A DNA stretch of 64,000 nt from Planctomycetota bacterium (GTDB taxonomy: Bacteria; Planctomycetota; GCA-002687715; DRQF01): positions 19,277 to 83,276 of the forward strand of contig DRQF01000120.1 of NCBI GenBank assembly GCA_011369445.1, written 5' to 3'. Below are positions 19,063-28,377 of the stretch, piece after piece. Numbering within the stretch: position 1 is the stretch's first letter; every line of letters starts with the position of its first letter. Position numbers and translations under genes: made by a program. The notes under the pieces were generated by a model. It was not told where the DNA came from. It did not search any database and saw only the letters and a list, made by a program, of their open reading frames with translations.

Positions 19063-21714
19063 TCAGGATGCCGGGTGCAGCGACTTGATGGTTCGATCGA
19101 CGATGTCCTCGACGTTTCTGGACAGCCCGGGACGCGCGCGGAGTTTCTCCAACCGGGCGGCGGCTTTCTCGCGAAGGTCATCCGGCGTCCTCGCCGCCGA
19201 AGAGAACGTCGCAGCCAGACGGGCGGCCAGTTGCGGATTCGTCTCGTCCAGCCGTTCGACCCATTCTCCGAGAAGCTCATACCCGGACCCGTCGGGGGCG
19301 TGGAAGTGGATCGGCGTCCGAGCAAATGCTCCGAGAAGCGCTCGAACCTTGTTCGGGTTCTTGACATCGAAGCACGGGTGGTTCGCCAACCTGCGCACGT
19401 CGGCGGCGCGCCCCGGCAACTCGCAGGAGGCCTGGATGGCAAACCACTTGTTCATCACCAAGGACTCGTGACGCCACCGCTCCTCGAAGAGCGCCAGAGC
19501 CCGCGCCCGCTCCGGAACGTCGTATTGGGCGAGAACCCCCAGCGCCGCCATCTCGTCGGTCATGTTGGATGCGGATTCGAGCTGCGAATAGGCGGCCCGC
19601 ACACCCCACGCCTCGTCGGCTGCGGCGGCGAGGGCCAAAGCCGTGTTCTTCAGACGTCGCCGGGCGCGCGCCCGGGGTTCGATGGAAAACGCGTCGCGTC
19701 CCAATTCCTCGTAGAGGGACACCAGCCGATCGTGCAGATGCGCCCCCAAGGTGGCTCGCATGCGCCTGCGCGACGCGTGGACTTCCTTTACATAGTGTCG
19801 CGGCATCTGCTCCGCCACCCAGGTTTCTCCCGGAAGAATGAGCATCACCGCCTGGAGATCAGGGTCCTCATCGAGTTCGAGAACGGGCCCCAGCGCTTCG
19901 GGCACCGGAGTGAAGTCGGGGCCCGCGGCCTTCCCGGCTCGTCGCGCCTCCACGTCCTCGATCATGAGTCGAAGAGCCAGCTCCTGCCCCGCGTCCCAGC
20001 GGTTGAAGCCGTCCGAGTCGTGAGCGACCCGAAACGCCAGATCCGATGTCGACGTCTCCATCTCGAGACGCACGGGCGCGGAGAACCCCCTCATGAGGGA
20101 CGGAACGCTCCCCTGCGGGATACCCTCGAGAGTCCAGGAGGCCTTCTCGTCGTCCAGAATGAGGACACGAGTTCCCGGAGCCCGAGGCTCCTCCCCTTTC
20201 AGGGTCAAGGGTAGATCTTCGCCGTCCGGTCCGAGGAATCCGATGGCGAGAGGGATCTCGACCGGCCGTTTTTCCGGCTGTCCCGGCGTCGGGGCCGTGG
20301 ACTGGCTCACATCGATGACCGCCACGTTCTCCCCGGCGTGGAGACGCACGCAGGCCCGAACTCTTGGCGTCCCCGCCTGCTCATACCAACGGAAGAACTC
20401 ACCGAAGTCACGGCCCGAGGCGTCTTCGATCGCACGCACGAAGTCCTCGCAGGTGACCGCGCAACCATCATGGCGCTCGAAGTAGAGGTCGGTCCCCTTG
20501 CGAAAGGTCTCGGGGCCCACGATGTTGCGGATCATGCGGATGATCTCCGCCCCTTTCTCGTAGACCGTCGATGTGTAGAAGTTGTCGATGTCGCGGTAGG
20601 ACGCAGGCCTGACCGGATGAGCCAAAGGCCCCGCGTCCTCCGAGAACTGGTGGCTGCGCAGGAACGAAACCTGCTCGATCCGCTGGACCGAAGGCGAAGC
20701 CGTCGCCTCCATGAACGACTGCTCACGGAAAACCGTGAAGCCCTCCTTCAGACTCAGTTGGAACCAGTCCCTGAGGGTGACGCGATTACCGCTCCAGTTG
20801 TGGAAGTATTCGTGTCCGACGACCCGTTCGATGTTCTGATAGTCGAAGTCGGTGGCGACGCGGGGATCGGCGAAGATGAGAGCGGCGTTGAAGATGTTGA
20901 GCCCCTTGTTCTCCATCGCTCCGAAGTTGAAGTCATCGACGGCCACGATCATGAAGAGGTCGAGATCGTACTCGCGACCGTAGGCTTCCTCGTCCCACCT
21001 CATGGCTCGCTGAAGCGACGCCATGGCATGCCCCAGCCTGTCCTCATGCCCCGGCGAGCAGTAGATGCGCAGCGTGACCTTGCGACCGCTGCAGGTGGTG
21101 AACTCGTCCTCGATAAACCCCAGATCTCCGGCGACGAGAGCGAAGAGGTAACAGGGTTTCGGATGGGGGTCCTCCCAGACGGCTTCATGGCGACCGCCTG
21201 TGAGTTCGCCGGTCCGAACCGGATTCCCGTTGGAGAGAAGAACGGGGAAACGGCTCCGATCCGCCTCGATGCGCACCTTGAACCGGGTGAGGACATCCGG
21301 ACGGTCGAGGAAGGGAGTGATCTTACGAAACCCCTCCGCCTCGCATTGGGTACAAAGAGTTCCGCCGCTCTCGTAGAGGCCCTCGAGGGTGAGATTCTCC
21401 GCTGGCCGAAATCGGGTTTCAGCCTTCAGGGTGAAGGAGCGGGGAGGAGACGTGATGAGCACCGCATCCTCTTCCGCCACGTATTCATTCTCGGTCAGAG
21501 CACGGCCGTCGATCCATAGGGATCGAAGAGTTCGAGGCGCCGCATCCAGGCGGAGCGCTCGAACCTCCTCGCCGACACGCTCGTACGGAACGCGACTTGT
21601 CACGATGACCTCGTCGCCACGAACGTCGAAGTCGAGCTCGACCGTCCCCACCTTCCATTCGGGAGGGGCATAGTCCGCCAGACGAATCTCTAATCTTCGG
21701 TCGTCGTCACTCAC
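19063..21714 (-). CDS. pepN: Aminopeptidase N (M1 family)
   Basis: GTG start VSDDDRRLEIRLADY; 'GAMENKGLNIFN', 'VGHEYFHNWSGNRVTLRDWFQLSLKEGFTVFREQSF'. Length ~883 aa fits the PepN type. Confidence 0.94.
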   Translation of the reverse strand: MSDDDRRLEIRLADYAPPEWKVGTVELDFDVRGDEVIVTSRVPYERVGEEVRALRLDAAPRTLRSLWIDGRALTENEYVAEEDAVLITSPPRSFTLKAETRFRPAENLTLEGLYESGGTLCTQCEAEGFRKITPFLDRPDVLTRFKVRIEADRSRFPVLLSNGNPVRTGELTGGRHEAVWEDPHPKPCYLFALVAGDLGFIEDEFTTCSGRKVTLRIYCSPGHEDRLGHAMASLQRAMRWDEEAYGREYDLDLFMIVAVDDFNFGAMENKGLNIFNAALIFADPRVATDFDYQNIERVVGHEYFHNWSGNRVTLRDWFQLSLKEGFTVFREQSFMEATASPSVQRIEQVSFLRSHQFSEDAGPLAHPVRPASYRDIDNFYTSTVYEKGAEIIRMIRNIVGPETFRKGTDLYFERHDGCAVTCEDFVRAIEDASGRDFGEFFRWYEQAGTPRVRACVRLHAGENVAVIDVSQSTAPTPGQPEKRPVEIPLAIGFLGPDGEDLPLTLKGEEPRAPGTRVLILDDEKASWTLEGIPQGSVPSLMRGFSAPVRLEMETSTSDLAFRVAHDSDGFNRWDAGQELALRLMIEDVEARRAGKAAGPDFTPVPEALGPVLELDEDPDLQAVMLILPGETWVAEQMPRHYVKEVHASRRRMRATLGAHLHDRLVSLYEELGRDAFSIEPRARARRRLKNTALALAAAADEAWGVRAAYSQLESASNMTDEMAALGVLAQYDVPERARALALFEERWRHESLVMNKWFAIQASCELPGRAADVRRLANHPCFDVKNPNKVRALLGAFARTPIHFHAPDGSGYELLGEWVERLDETNPQLAARLAATFSSAARTPDDLREKAAARLEKLRARPGLSRNVEDIVDRTIKSLHPAS

Positions 21715-21728
21715 GGCTGCACTCTCGC

Positions 21729-23438
21729 TCAGAACGTCACCTGAGCCTGCATGTACAGCAAGACCGCGGGATCGGAGCCTGCGAATTGATAGGTCGGCAC
21801 AATGAAGAGTCCCGGCTGTCCAGGAACCGAAATCAAATCGGCGTCGAGGTTGTCGCTCGGGAAGAACACCGAGAGATTCGCGGTGAACAGAACATTCGCC
21901 GAATGCTGCCAGTTCGCGTACAGATCGACCTCGTAGCCGTAGTTGTGGCTGGTGTAGAAGTCGTACTCCTCGTTGTCGATGTACCCCCCGATGACGGTGG
22001 CGCCGAACTGAAGATCCGGCTCTGGCCAGAACGTCACGCCGAGCTTCCAAAGGACGGAGTTGGACAGCGGGAAGATGTCCATGTTGCCGAAGCGGGACGC
22101 CCACGTTCCGTGGGTTCCCACGAAGAGCGGACTGAACCCGACCTCGTTCGTCTCGCCTCCTTCGGTCCAACGGAAGCCCGCATGAAGGGTGAATCGCCAC
22201 TCACCGTCGAAGCGGTACGAGAAGAATCCCTCGCCCGCGAAAGCGGTGTAGTCCTCCTCCTGAAAGGCGACCAGCGCGGGAGACAACCCTCCCACCGTGT
22301 TGACCCCGCGAATGTTCCGCCCTCCGGTGCCCGTCTGAACGGCCAACTCCACGGAGGCCCAGAAGCTTTCCGAACTCTCGTAGAATCCCTCGCGAAGAGC
22401 CTCGTCACCCGCCCAGAAACGCATACCGATGGTGTGGAATCGGCCGAAGATCAACTGGGACTGGGTGCGCTCGGAAAGGAAGTTCGTACCGAACGTCGCC
22501 GGCCCGAGAACACTGTCGTCGCGACTCTCGAAGAACACCCAATAGAGTTCGATCGTCACCGGGTCCAACGCCTCGAAGTTGAAGGTGTTGTACAAGCCGA
22601 CCATCCACTCCTGATCCTTCGAAATCGTCGGTCCCAGTCCGTTGATGGTGGCCGCGAAGAAATCCCTGGGGTCCGCCTCGACGGCGTAGAAGAGCGAGGC
22701 TTGCCATTCCCCGAGGTCCGCGTCGAAACGGACGGAATCATGGGTCAGGCCGGCGAAGAAATCGTCGGATCCAAGGAGGAATTGATTCCCATAGACGAGC
22801 TCTTGACGTCCGGCCCGCAGAAAGGTGTTCTCGCCGCCGTTGAAGAGGTCCGCCAGCTCGAGATAACCCTGATAGAGTTTCAAGTCGTCGAGCGGGTCCC
22901 GGATCTCCGAGCCGATCCGCGTGGACGTCTCGAGAACGCTGTTGTTGTTGAAACGGCCGACCGCCTGAATCTCGAAGACGGTTCGGACGTTCTCCGTGAA
23001 TCGAAAGTCCATGCCGAGGCGGAAACGGCCGTCCGCGTAGATCCCCTGATCGTCCAGTCCATCGTTCAACGTGACGACGTTCTTCGAATAGAGCATGCGC
23101 GCCCGCGCCTCACCGTAGAACGTGAGGGTCTGCGCCACCTCGCCGAATGAGCCGACGCCCGTCCCGATGGGCAATTCCTCGTCCTGAAGAATGCTGTTGA
23201 TGTGGGTCTCGAGACCTCGATCCGTTGTCGCCCCGCTCTCGATCTCTTCCAGGCGACCTTCCAACCTGGCGATCTGAGCTCGGTCCGCGGCGCGCTCTGC
23301 GCGCGTCTTCAGCAGCTCCGATTCCAAACGATCGATCTTGGCCTTCAGGTTCTCGTAGTTCTCCTGTCCGTACGCCCTCGGTCCGAGCAGCAACGTCGTG
23401 AGGAGGAGCACCCCCACTGCAAGACGACTTTGAGACAT
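21729..23438 (-). CDS. Outer-membrane beta-barrel/alginate-export-like porin with N-terminal coiled coil
   Basis: Signal peptide, coiled coil 'LKAKIDRLESELLKTRAERAADRAQIARLEGRLEEI', then 'TFYGEARARMLYSKN...RFRLGMDFRFTENV', C-terminal aromatic residue. Confidence 0.75.
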   Translation of the reverse strand: MSQSRLAVGVLLLTTLLLGPRAYGQENYENLKAKIDRLESELLKTRAERAADRAQIARLEGRLEEIESGATTDRGLETHINSILQDEELPIGTGVGSFGEVAQTLTFYGEARARMLYSKNVVTLNDGLDDQGIYADGRFRLGMDFRFTENVRTVFEIQAVGRFNNNSVLETSTRIGSEIRDPLDDLKLYQGYLELADLFNGGENTFLRAGRQELVYGNQFLLGSDDFFAGLTHDSVRFDADLGEWQASLFYAVEADPRDFFAATINGLGPTISKDQEWMVGLYNTFNFEALDPVTIELYWVFFESRDDSVLGPATFGTNFLSERTQSQLIFGRFHTIGMRFWAGDEALREGFYESSESFWASVELAVQTGTGGRNIRGVNTVGGLSPALVAFQEEDYTAFAGEGFFSYRFDGEWRFTLHAGFRWTEGGETNEVGFSPLFVGTHGTWASRFGNMDIFPLSNSVLWKLGVTFWPEPDLQFGATVIGGYIDNEEYDFYTSHNYGYEVDLYANWQHSANVLFTANLSVFFPSDNLDADLISVPGQPGLFIVPTYQFAGSDPAVLLYMQAQVTF

Positions 23439-23679
23439 GAACATCCCCTTTTTCTTTCAATCCCTGCGCGATGGTTCTTCGGTCCTTCGCTGACGAGCAT
23501 AAACCCATAGAAGACGCGATGGCAAGAGGTTACTCTCAGACTCACGACCTTTGGCGGATCATTTCCAAGCCAGCGGGTTGTCGAGAACACGCGCCAGGGG
23601 TCGCAAGGCGCCCTTGCCGCTGTATCCGGCCTCCAGGGACGGCGGCTGGGAGCCGATAGAAACCGAGGAGGCTGACCGG

Positions 23680-26600
23680 GTGGATCCAAACTTGGAGTCG
23701 GGTCAAATCGTCGGCGATCGCTACGTCGTCGGGAAAAGGCTCGAAAAATCTCGGAACGGGACGACCTATTCCGCGCGAGACCGCGTCCGGAAGGGGGAGA
23801 GGGTCCGTTTGCGAGTTTTCGTGGACGAGGACTCATCCGACCCTGCACAGTCGATCCGCCATGAGCAGGAACTCGCACGCGCCGTGCCCCCTATCGCCGG
23901 GATCGTCGTCGCCCGTGAGGTCGGGGCCGATGGCACCCTGGTCTGGCGGGCCACGGAGTGGCGAGACGGCCACGACCTGAGAGTGCTTGCCGCCAAGGAA
24001 GGCGCCGTGCCCGTCGCCACGGCGGTCGACATCGGCCTCAAGCTCGCCCGCATCGTCGCCCAACTTCATCGCCTCGGCATCGCGCATTTGGGGCTCGACC
24101 TCCAGACCATCCATGTCGGGCAAGGCGGCGACGGGATCTGGATCGACGGCGAACGTTTCTGGCGAGCCCTCGACGGGAGTCAAGATTCGCCCTACCGGCG
24201 CGACACGAGCCGCGCTCCGGAATACGCGACGCCGGATTCGGTTCCGGATGCGCGCACCGACGTCTTCGACATGAGCTGCCTGCTCACGAGGCTCATCATG
24301 GGGATGACGGAGAACGTGGCGGATTCCGACCTGGAACGCTGCGATCCCGACGCCACCGTCCGATCCGAACCCCTCCCCCACAGGCTCCTCCAACTCCTGG
24401 AGAGAAGCCGGAGCGCCGACCTCTCGCAGCGGCCCAAGGACGCCGACGCTTTCTTGGAGGAACTGAGCCTCATCCACGATGAATTCTCCATCGCTGCCAC
24501 GCGGACGATCCAAGCCATTCGACTGGACGGCGGCGACGACAACGCGACCGTTCTCACCAGCGGCGTCACGAGGACATCAGGTCCTGGTTCCTCCGGGTCG
24601 ACCGGCAGTCTCAGCCAATCCGACTTCGGGGGCGACCAGCCCTTCGAGATCGAATCCGTTCTCGGGCGAGGCGGGATGGGCGTCGTCTACCTGGCGCGCG
24701 ACAAGAAGCTCGATCGCAAGGTAGCGATCAAGCTCCATGAGATCACCCAGATCGACGCGGAGAACGGCGAGGACTCCCTCGTGCGGGAAGCGCGCATGAT
24801 GGCCCGCCTTCCCGTTCATCCCAACGTCGTGGCCGTGTTCGCCGCCGACGAACTCGTCGACGGACGCCTCTACGTCGTGATGGAGTACATTGAAGGGGGC
24901 TCTCTTCACGGCGAGCTCCGTCGCGACCCCAAGATGACTTTCGATCGATTCCAACGGATCGCCCGAGATATCTGCGCGGGAGTCGCGCATGCCCATTCGC
25001 ACGGATTGGTCCACAAGGACATCAAGCCCGCCAACGTGATGGTCGCCGCGGACGGGCGCCACAAAATCGCCGACTTCGGCATTGCTCATGCCCTCCAGAA
25101 GACGGGAATGATGGGCGACGGTGGCGGGACGGTCTCCGGGACGCCCGCCTACATGTCGCCGGAGCAATTCGAGAATCAGAAGCTCAAGCCGACTTCCGAC
25201 GTCTACGCCATCGGGTGCCTCCTCTACGAGCTCGCCAGCGGAGCCCCGCCATTCACCGGTCGCGACGTGTGGCGACAGCATTTCTTCGACCAACCGCGCC
25301 CTTTGAGGTTCCGCTTCGAGAGCCCCGTGAACGACGAGATCGAGCGGATCATCATGAAGGCCCTCTCGAAGGACCCGAAAGAACGCTACGAGGATGCGGG
25401 GGCCCTCGGAGCCGCCCTTGCGAGAACATTCGCCAAGGCCTCCTCGGGGGAAACCGCTTCCGCGATCGCCCCGAAGGCAGGCCATACAACAGCAGAGATG
25501 GCGCCCCGTTCTCGGGGGCTCCGCGTCATCAACTACGGCATCATCGTCCTCGCCGTGGCACTGGCCGGAGTCCTCGTCTTCAAGTCCTTGAACGGGACTC
25601 CCGACGCCGTGGGCGGCACGATCCATGTCATGGTCGGCGACACCGAGCTCGCCGACCGTAGGGATGTTCAGCTGAACTCGCTCTCCGAGCTGCGGATTCG
25701 CCTCGAACCCGGAGAAATCCTCCATGAGGCCCTCTGGACAGCCGGTGCGACGACGCTCACCCTTGCCACGCGCACCGACCACGACGGAGTCATCACGCTC
25801 TGCGACCCTCTGGGTTCCTTCACCGAGGGGGTCGTTTCACTTCGATTCGGGGCCGACGGCGAGGCCGTGAAGGAAGATCGGCTGAAGGTCACGGCAAAAC
25901 CCTGGACGCCTCCGGACTCGCTGGTCGAATCCGCGGAAGCTCTTCTCGCGGCAGACCTGTCGTCCAGCCCTCCGGCCGAACTCGAGACCCGCCAGCGGAA
26001 GCTGGAGACATTGAATGAGGAGGTCCAGACTCTTCTGGCCGCTCGCCTGCATAAGGAGCACCCCCTCGAGGATCGCTTGAAGTCGGCGTTGGAGACCACG
26101 CGCTCATTGCTCGCGGAACGTTCCACCTCCCCCGTCCTCCGCATCGATGGTCCAGGGTTCTCGGGCCAACCCGAGGACGAATGGGGGCTGGTCACTTTGG
26201 ACGACGTCACGATTCGCGTCGAAGCCCCCCGAGAGGGCCTGCAAGTCTCGGCCGAGCTGAACGACGAGCCCCTCTCGGTCAAAGCGTCGGGAGGCGCGTT
26301 TCGCATCTCCAAGCCCTCCAAGCCCGTCGACTCCGGAACTCTGGTCTTGACCGCCACGGATCGTTGGGGGAACCGAACACGCCTCGAACTGCACATTCGC
26401 GCCCTACCCTTCACGCCGCCGAAGACGCTCCTGCGAAGCCGCGATGCCATTTTCGACTGCTTACGACGAGGCGACCTGGAAGAGGCCGAGTCCGGGCTCC
26501 TCGCCTTGGAAGCCGCCTGGAAGAAAGCGACCGACGGCGTCCTCAACCCTTCGGCCATCGACACGACCCCCCTCGAAGAAGTGCGTCGCGCGGTCACCGC

Positions 26601-28278
26601 CGCCCGTGATCGGAAGGAGCGCATGAAGTTCCCGCCCCGGATCCAGGCCTCGGTGGCGGGACGGCCCGTGGCTCAGGACGAGCAGGTGGAGGTCGACTGC
26701 CTCGCCGACATTGCCCTTGCGATCGAGGCCCCCAACGACCTCGCTAGGTGGACGGCCACCTACGAGGGAGAAGTGGTTGGGGAAGGCGAGTCCCCGAACA
26801 CGGTCAAGCTTCGGGAACCGGCCGCACCCGCCCGCGTCGGGGAACTCGTCGTCAAAGCGACGGACAAACTGGGGATCGAGACCGCTTTGCGTCTCACCGT
26901 GATCGGCCGCCCATTTCAGCTCCCCGAGGCGGCCGCGACCCGACTCGAAAAGATCCGTGGAGACATCGAATCCGGAGATCTGGACGCCGCATCCGAAGCG
27001 CTGGAGGCGCTCGATCTCGAGCTTCACGTGGCTCTAAAAACCCGCCTGAATCGGGATTCCACGCCGTTGGCGGCCCTGAAATCGCTGCGGACGGAACTCG
27101 AAGCCAAGCGCCAAAGCTCCCGTCGGGTCCCACGGATCTTGTGCGCCGGTCCCCAGGGGCCTCTCGAAAACGGAAGCGTCGTGACAGTGCGTGGTCTCGA
27201 GGATTTGGAAATCCGCCTGGACTGTCAGGGAAACCCCTTGGAGTTCCAAGTCACGTGGAATGGCGAACCCCTGGAGGCCCAACGGGACGGCGCCTGGCTG
27301 CGTCTGGGCAACCCGCCCCAGCCCGCCGCACGAGGGACTTTGACGGTCATGCTGAAGGACGCCCGCCATCGCTCCGTCAGCGCATCTTGGAGCGTCATCG
27401 GCAAGCCGTTCTCCCTTTCCACCCTCACCCGTCAAGAACTGAGCGCGGTCGTGCCCCTCCTCGCTCAACGCCGGGACCTCCGTCGCGTGGTCACCACCCT
27501 GGAGCGGCTCCAACGGACCGAAGGGGACCTCCGCGCGAAGTTCCTGAACCGTCAGCCCTCGGACCTCGCGGCGATCACGGACAGGCTGCGTGACGCACGC
27601 AAACTGCTGGCGGAAGCGAAGGCCACGCCAACGCCCCAACCGATTACCCCGCGGCCAGTCATCCCCAGGCCGCAGCTCAAGGGGCCCAGCGCCACCCACG
27701 CAGGGCTTCGATTCATTCGAGTCAACGTGTCCGGCCGACCGCTTTACGTCTGCGACCGGGAGCTTCCATGGGGCGCCTTCGCGTCCTGGTGGGCCGCGAA
27801 CGGGAGTCGGTTCAACAGTCGAGGAGTGACGCCCAAGGCCGCCCGCATTCCCGTGACCGGAATCAAGGCCGAGGCCTTCCAGGCTTTCGCCCGCTCGATC
27901 GGCGCGCGCATTCCCACCCGGCGCGAATGGGAGACCTTCGCCGACGCGAAGAGTGGATCGAAGCGCTATCTGCAGGCCTACCCGGACGTGCGCTCCCCCA
28001 ACTGCAACTCCCGCGTCTTCAATCCCCGGCGCCTCGGACGGGGGCGCAGGAAGAAACTCTCCCTGAAGCTCGCCGACGACCCGAAGTACGGCGGACATGG
28101 GCTCAATGGCTCCTTCTTCCATTTGGCCGGGAACGTGAGCGAGATTGTCAAAGGACCAGGCGGTCGATGGCAGCTCATGGGGTCCTCGTACAAATCGAAG
28201 ACGACCCCACCCCTCGGCGCCCGTGTCTACGAGGGCCCGAAACCCGACGTGGGTGTCCGACTCGTCATCGACGGATAG
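23680..28278 (+). CDS. Transmembrane Ser/Thr protein kinase: pseudokinase + active kinase + TM + four tandem Ig-like/helical repeats + FGE-sulfatase-like (SUMF1) domain
   Basis: Second kinase intact: GRGGMGVVYLARD, VAIK, HKDIKPANV (25012 on), DFG, SGTPAYMSPEQ. First kinase lacks catalytic motifs. TM ~25529-25590. C-terminus 'RIPTRREWETFA...HGLNGSFFHLAGNVSEIV...GVRLV'. GTG start inferred; an upstream ATG at 23551 is also in frame. Confidence 0.88.
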   Translation: MDPNLESGQIVGDRYVVGKRLEKSRNGTTYSARDRVRKGERVRLRVFVDEDSSDPAQSIRHEQELARAVPPIAGIVVAREVGADGTLVWRATEWRDGHDLRVLAAKEGAVPVATAVDIGLKLARIVAQLHRLGIAHLGLDLQTIHVGQGGDGIWIDGERFWRALDGSQDSPYRRDTSRAPEYATPDSVPDARTDVFDMSCLLTRLIMGMTENVADSDLERCDPDATVRSEPLPHRLLQLLERSRSADLSQRPKDADAFLEELSLIHDEFSIAATRTIQAIRLDGGDDNATVLTSGVTRTSGPGSSGSTGSLSQSDFGGDQPFEIESVLGRGGMGVVYLARDKKLDRKVAIKLHEITQIDAENGEDSLVREARMMARLPVHPNVVAVFAADELVDGRLYVVMEYIEGGSLHGELRRDPKMTFDRFQRIARDICAGVAHAHSHGLVHKDIKPANVMVAADGRHKIADFGIAHALQKTGMMGDGGGTVSGTPAYMSPEQFENQKLKPTSDVYAIGCLLYELASGAPPFTGRDVWRQHFFDQPRPLRFRFESPVNDEIERIIMKALSKDPKERYEDAGALGAALARTFAKASSGETASAIAPKAGHTTAEMAPRSRGLRVINYGIIVLAVALAGVLVFKSLNGTPDAVGGTIHVMVGDTELADRRDVQLNSLSELRIRLEPGEILHEALWTAGATTLTLATRTDHDGVITLCDPLGSFTEGVVSLRFGADGEAVKEDRLKVTAKPWTPPDSLVESAEALLAADLSSSPPAELETRQRKLETLNEEVQTLLAARLHKEHPLEDRLKSALETTRSLLAERSTSPVLRIDGPGFSGQPEDEWGLVTLDDVTIRVEAPREGLQVSAELNDEPLSVKASGGAFRISKPSKPVDSGTLVLTATDRWGNRTRLELHIRALPFTPPKTLLRSRDAIFDCLRRGDLEEAESGLLALEAAWKKATDGVLNPSAIDTTPLEEVRRAVTAARDRKERMKFPPRIQASVAGRPVAQDEQVEVDCLADIALAIEAPNDLARWTATYEGEVVGEGESPNTVKLREPAAPARVGELVVKATDKLGIETALRLTVIGRPFQLPEAAATRLEKIRGDIESGDLDAASEALEALDLELHVALKTRLNRDSTPLAALKSLRTELEAKRQSSRRVPRILCAGPQGPLENGSVVTVRGLEDLEIRLDCQGNPLEFQVTWNGEPLEAQRDGAWLRLGNPPQPAARGTLTVMLKDARHRSVSASWSVIGKPFSLSTLTRQELSAVVPLLAQRRDLRRVVTTLERLQRTEGDLRAKFLNRQPSDLAAITDRLRDARKLLAEAKATPTPQPITPRPVIPRPQLKGPSATHAGLRFIRVNVSGRPLYVCDRELPWGAFASWWAANGSRFNSRGVTPKAARIPVTGIKAEAFQAFARSIGARIPTRREWETFADAKSGSKRYLQAYPDVRSPNCNSRVFNPRRLGRGRRKKLSLKLADDPKYGGHGLNGSFFHLAGNVSEIVKGPGGRWQLMGSSYKSKTTPPLGARVYEGPKPDVGVRLVIDG

Positions 28279-28377
28279 CTCGCTCATTCGCCCCGCCTCA
28301 CAAGGCCCACCGCGGCCCCCGCTCCAGGTGAAGGGAAACCCCATCTGGTGAGTATCACTCTCCAACGGAGACTTCCG

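Noticed and set aside
21715-22200. N-terminal extension of the pepN ORF
   Set aside because: Arg-rich and overlapping the porin gene; the GTG at 21714 gives a normal PepN length.
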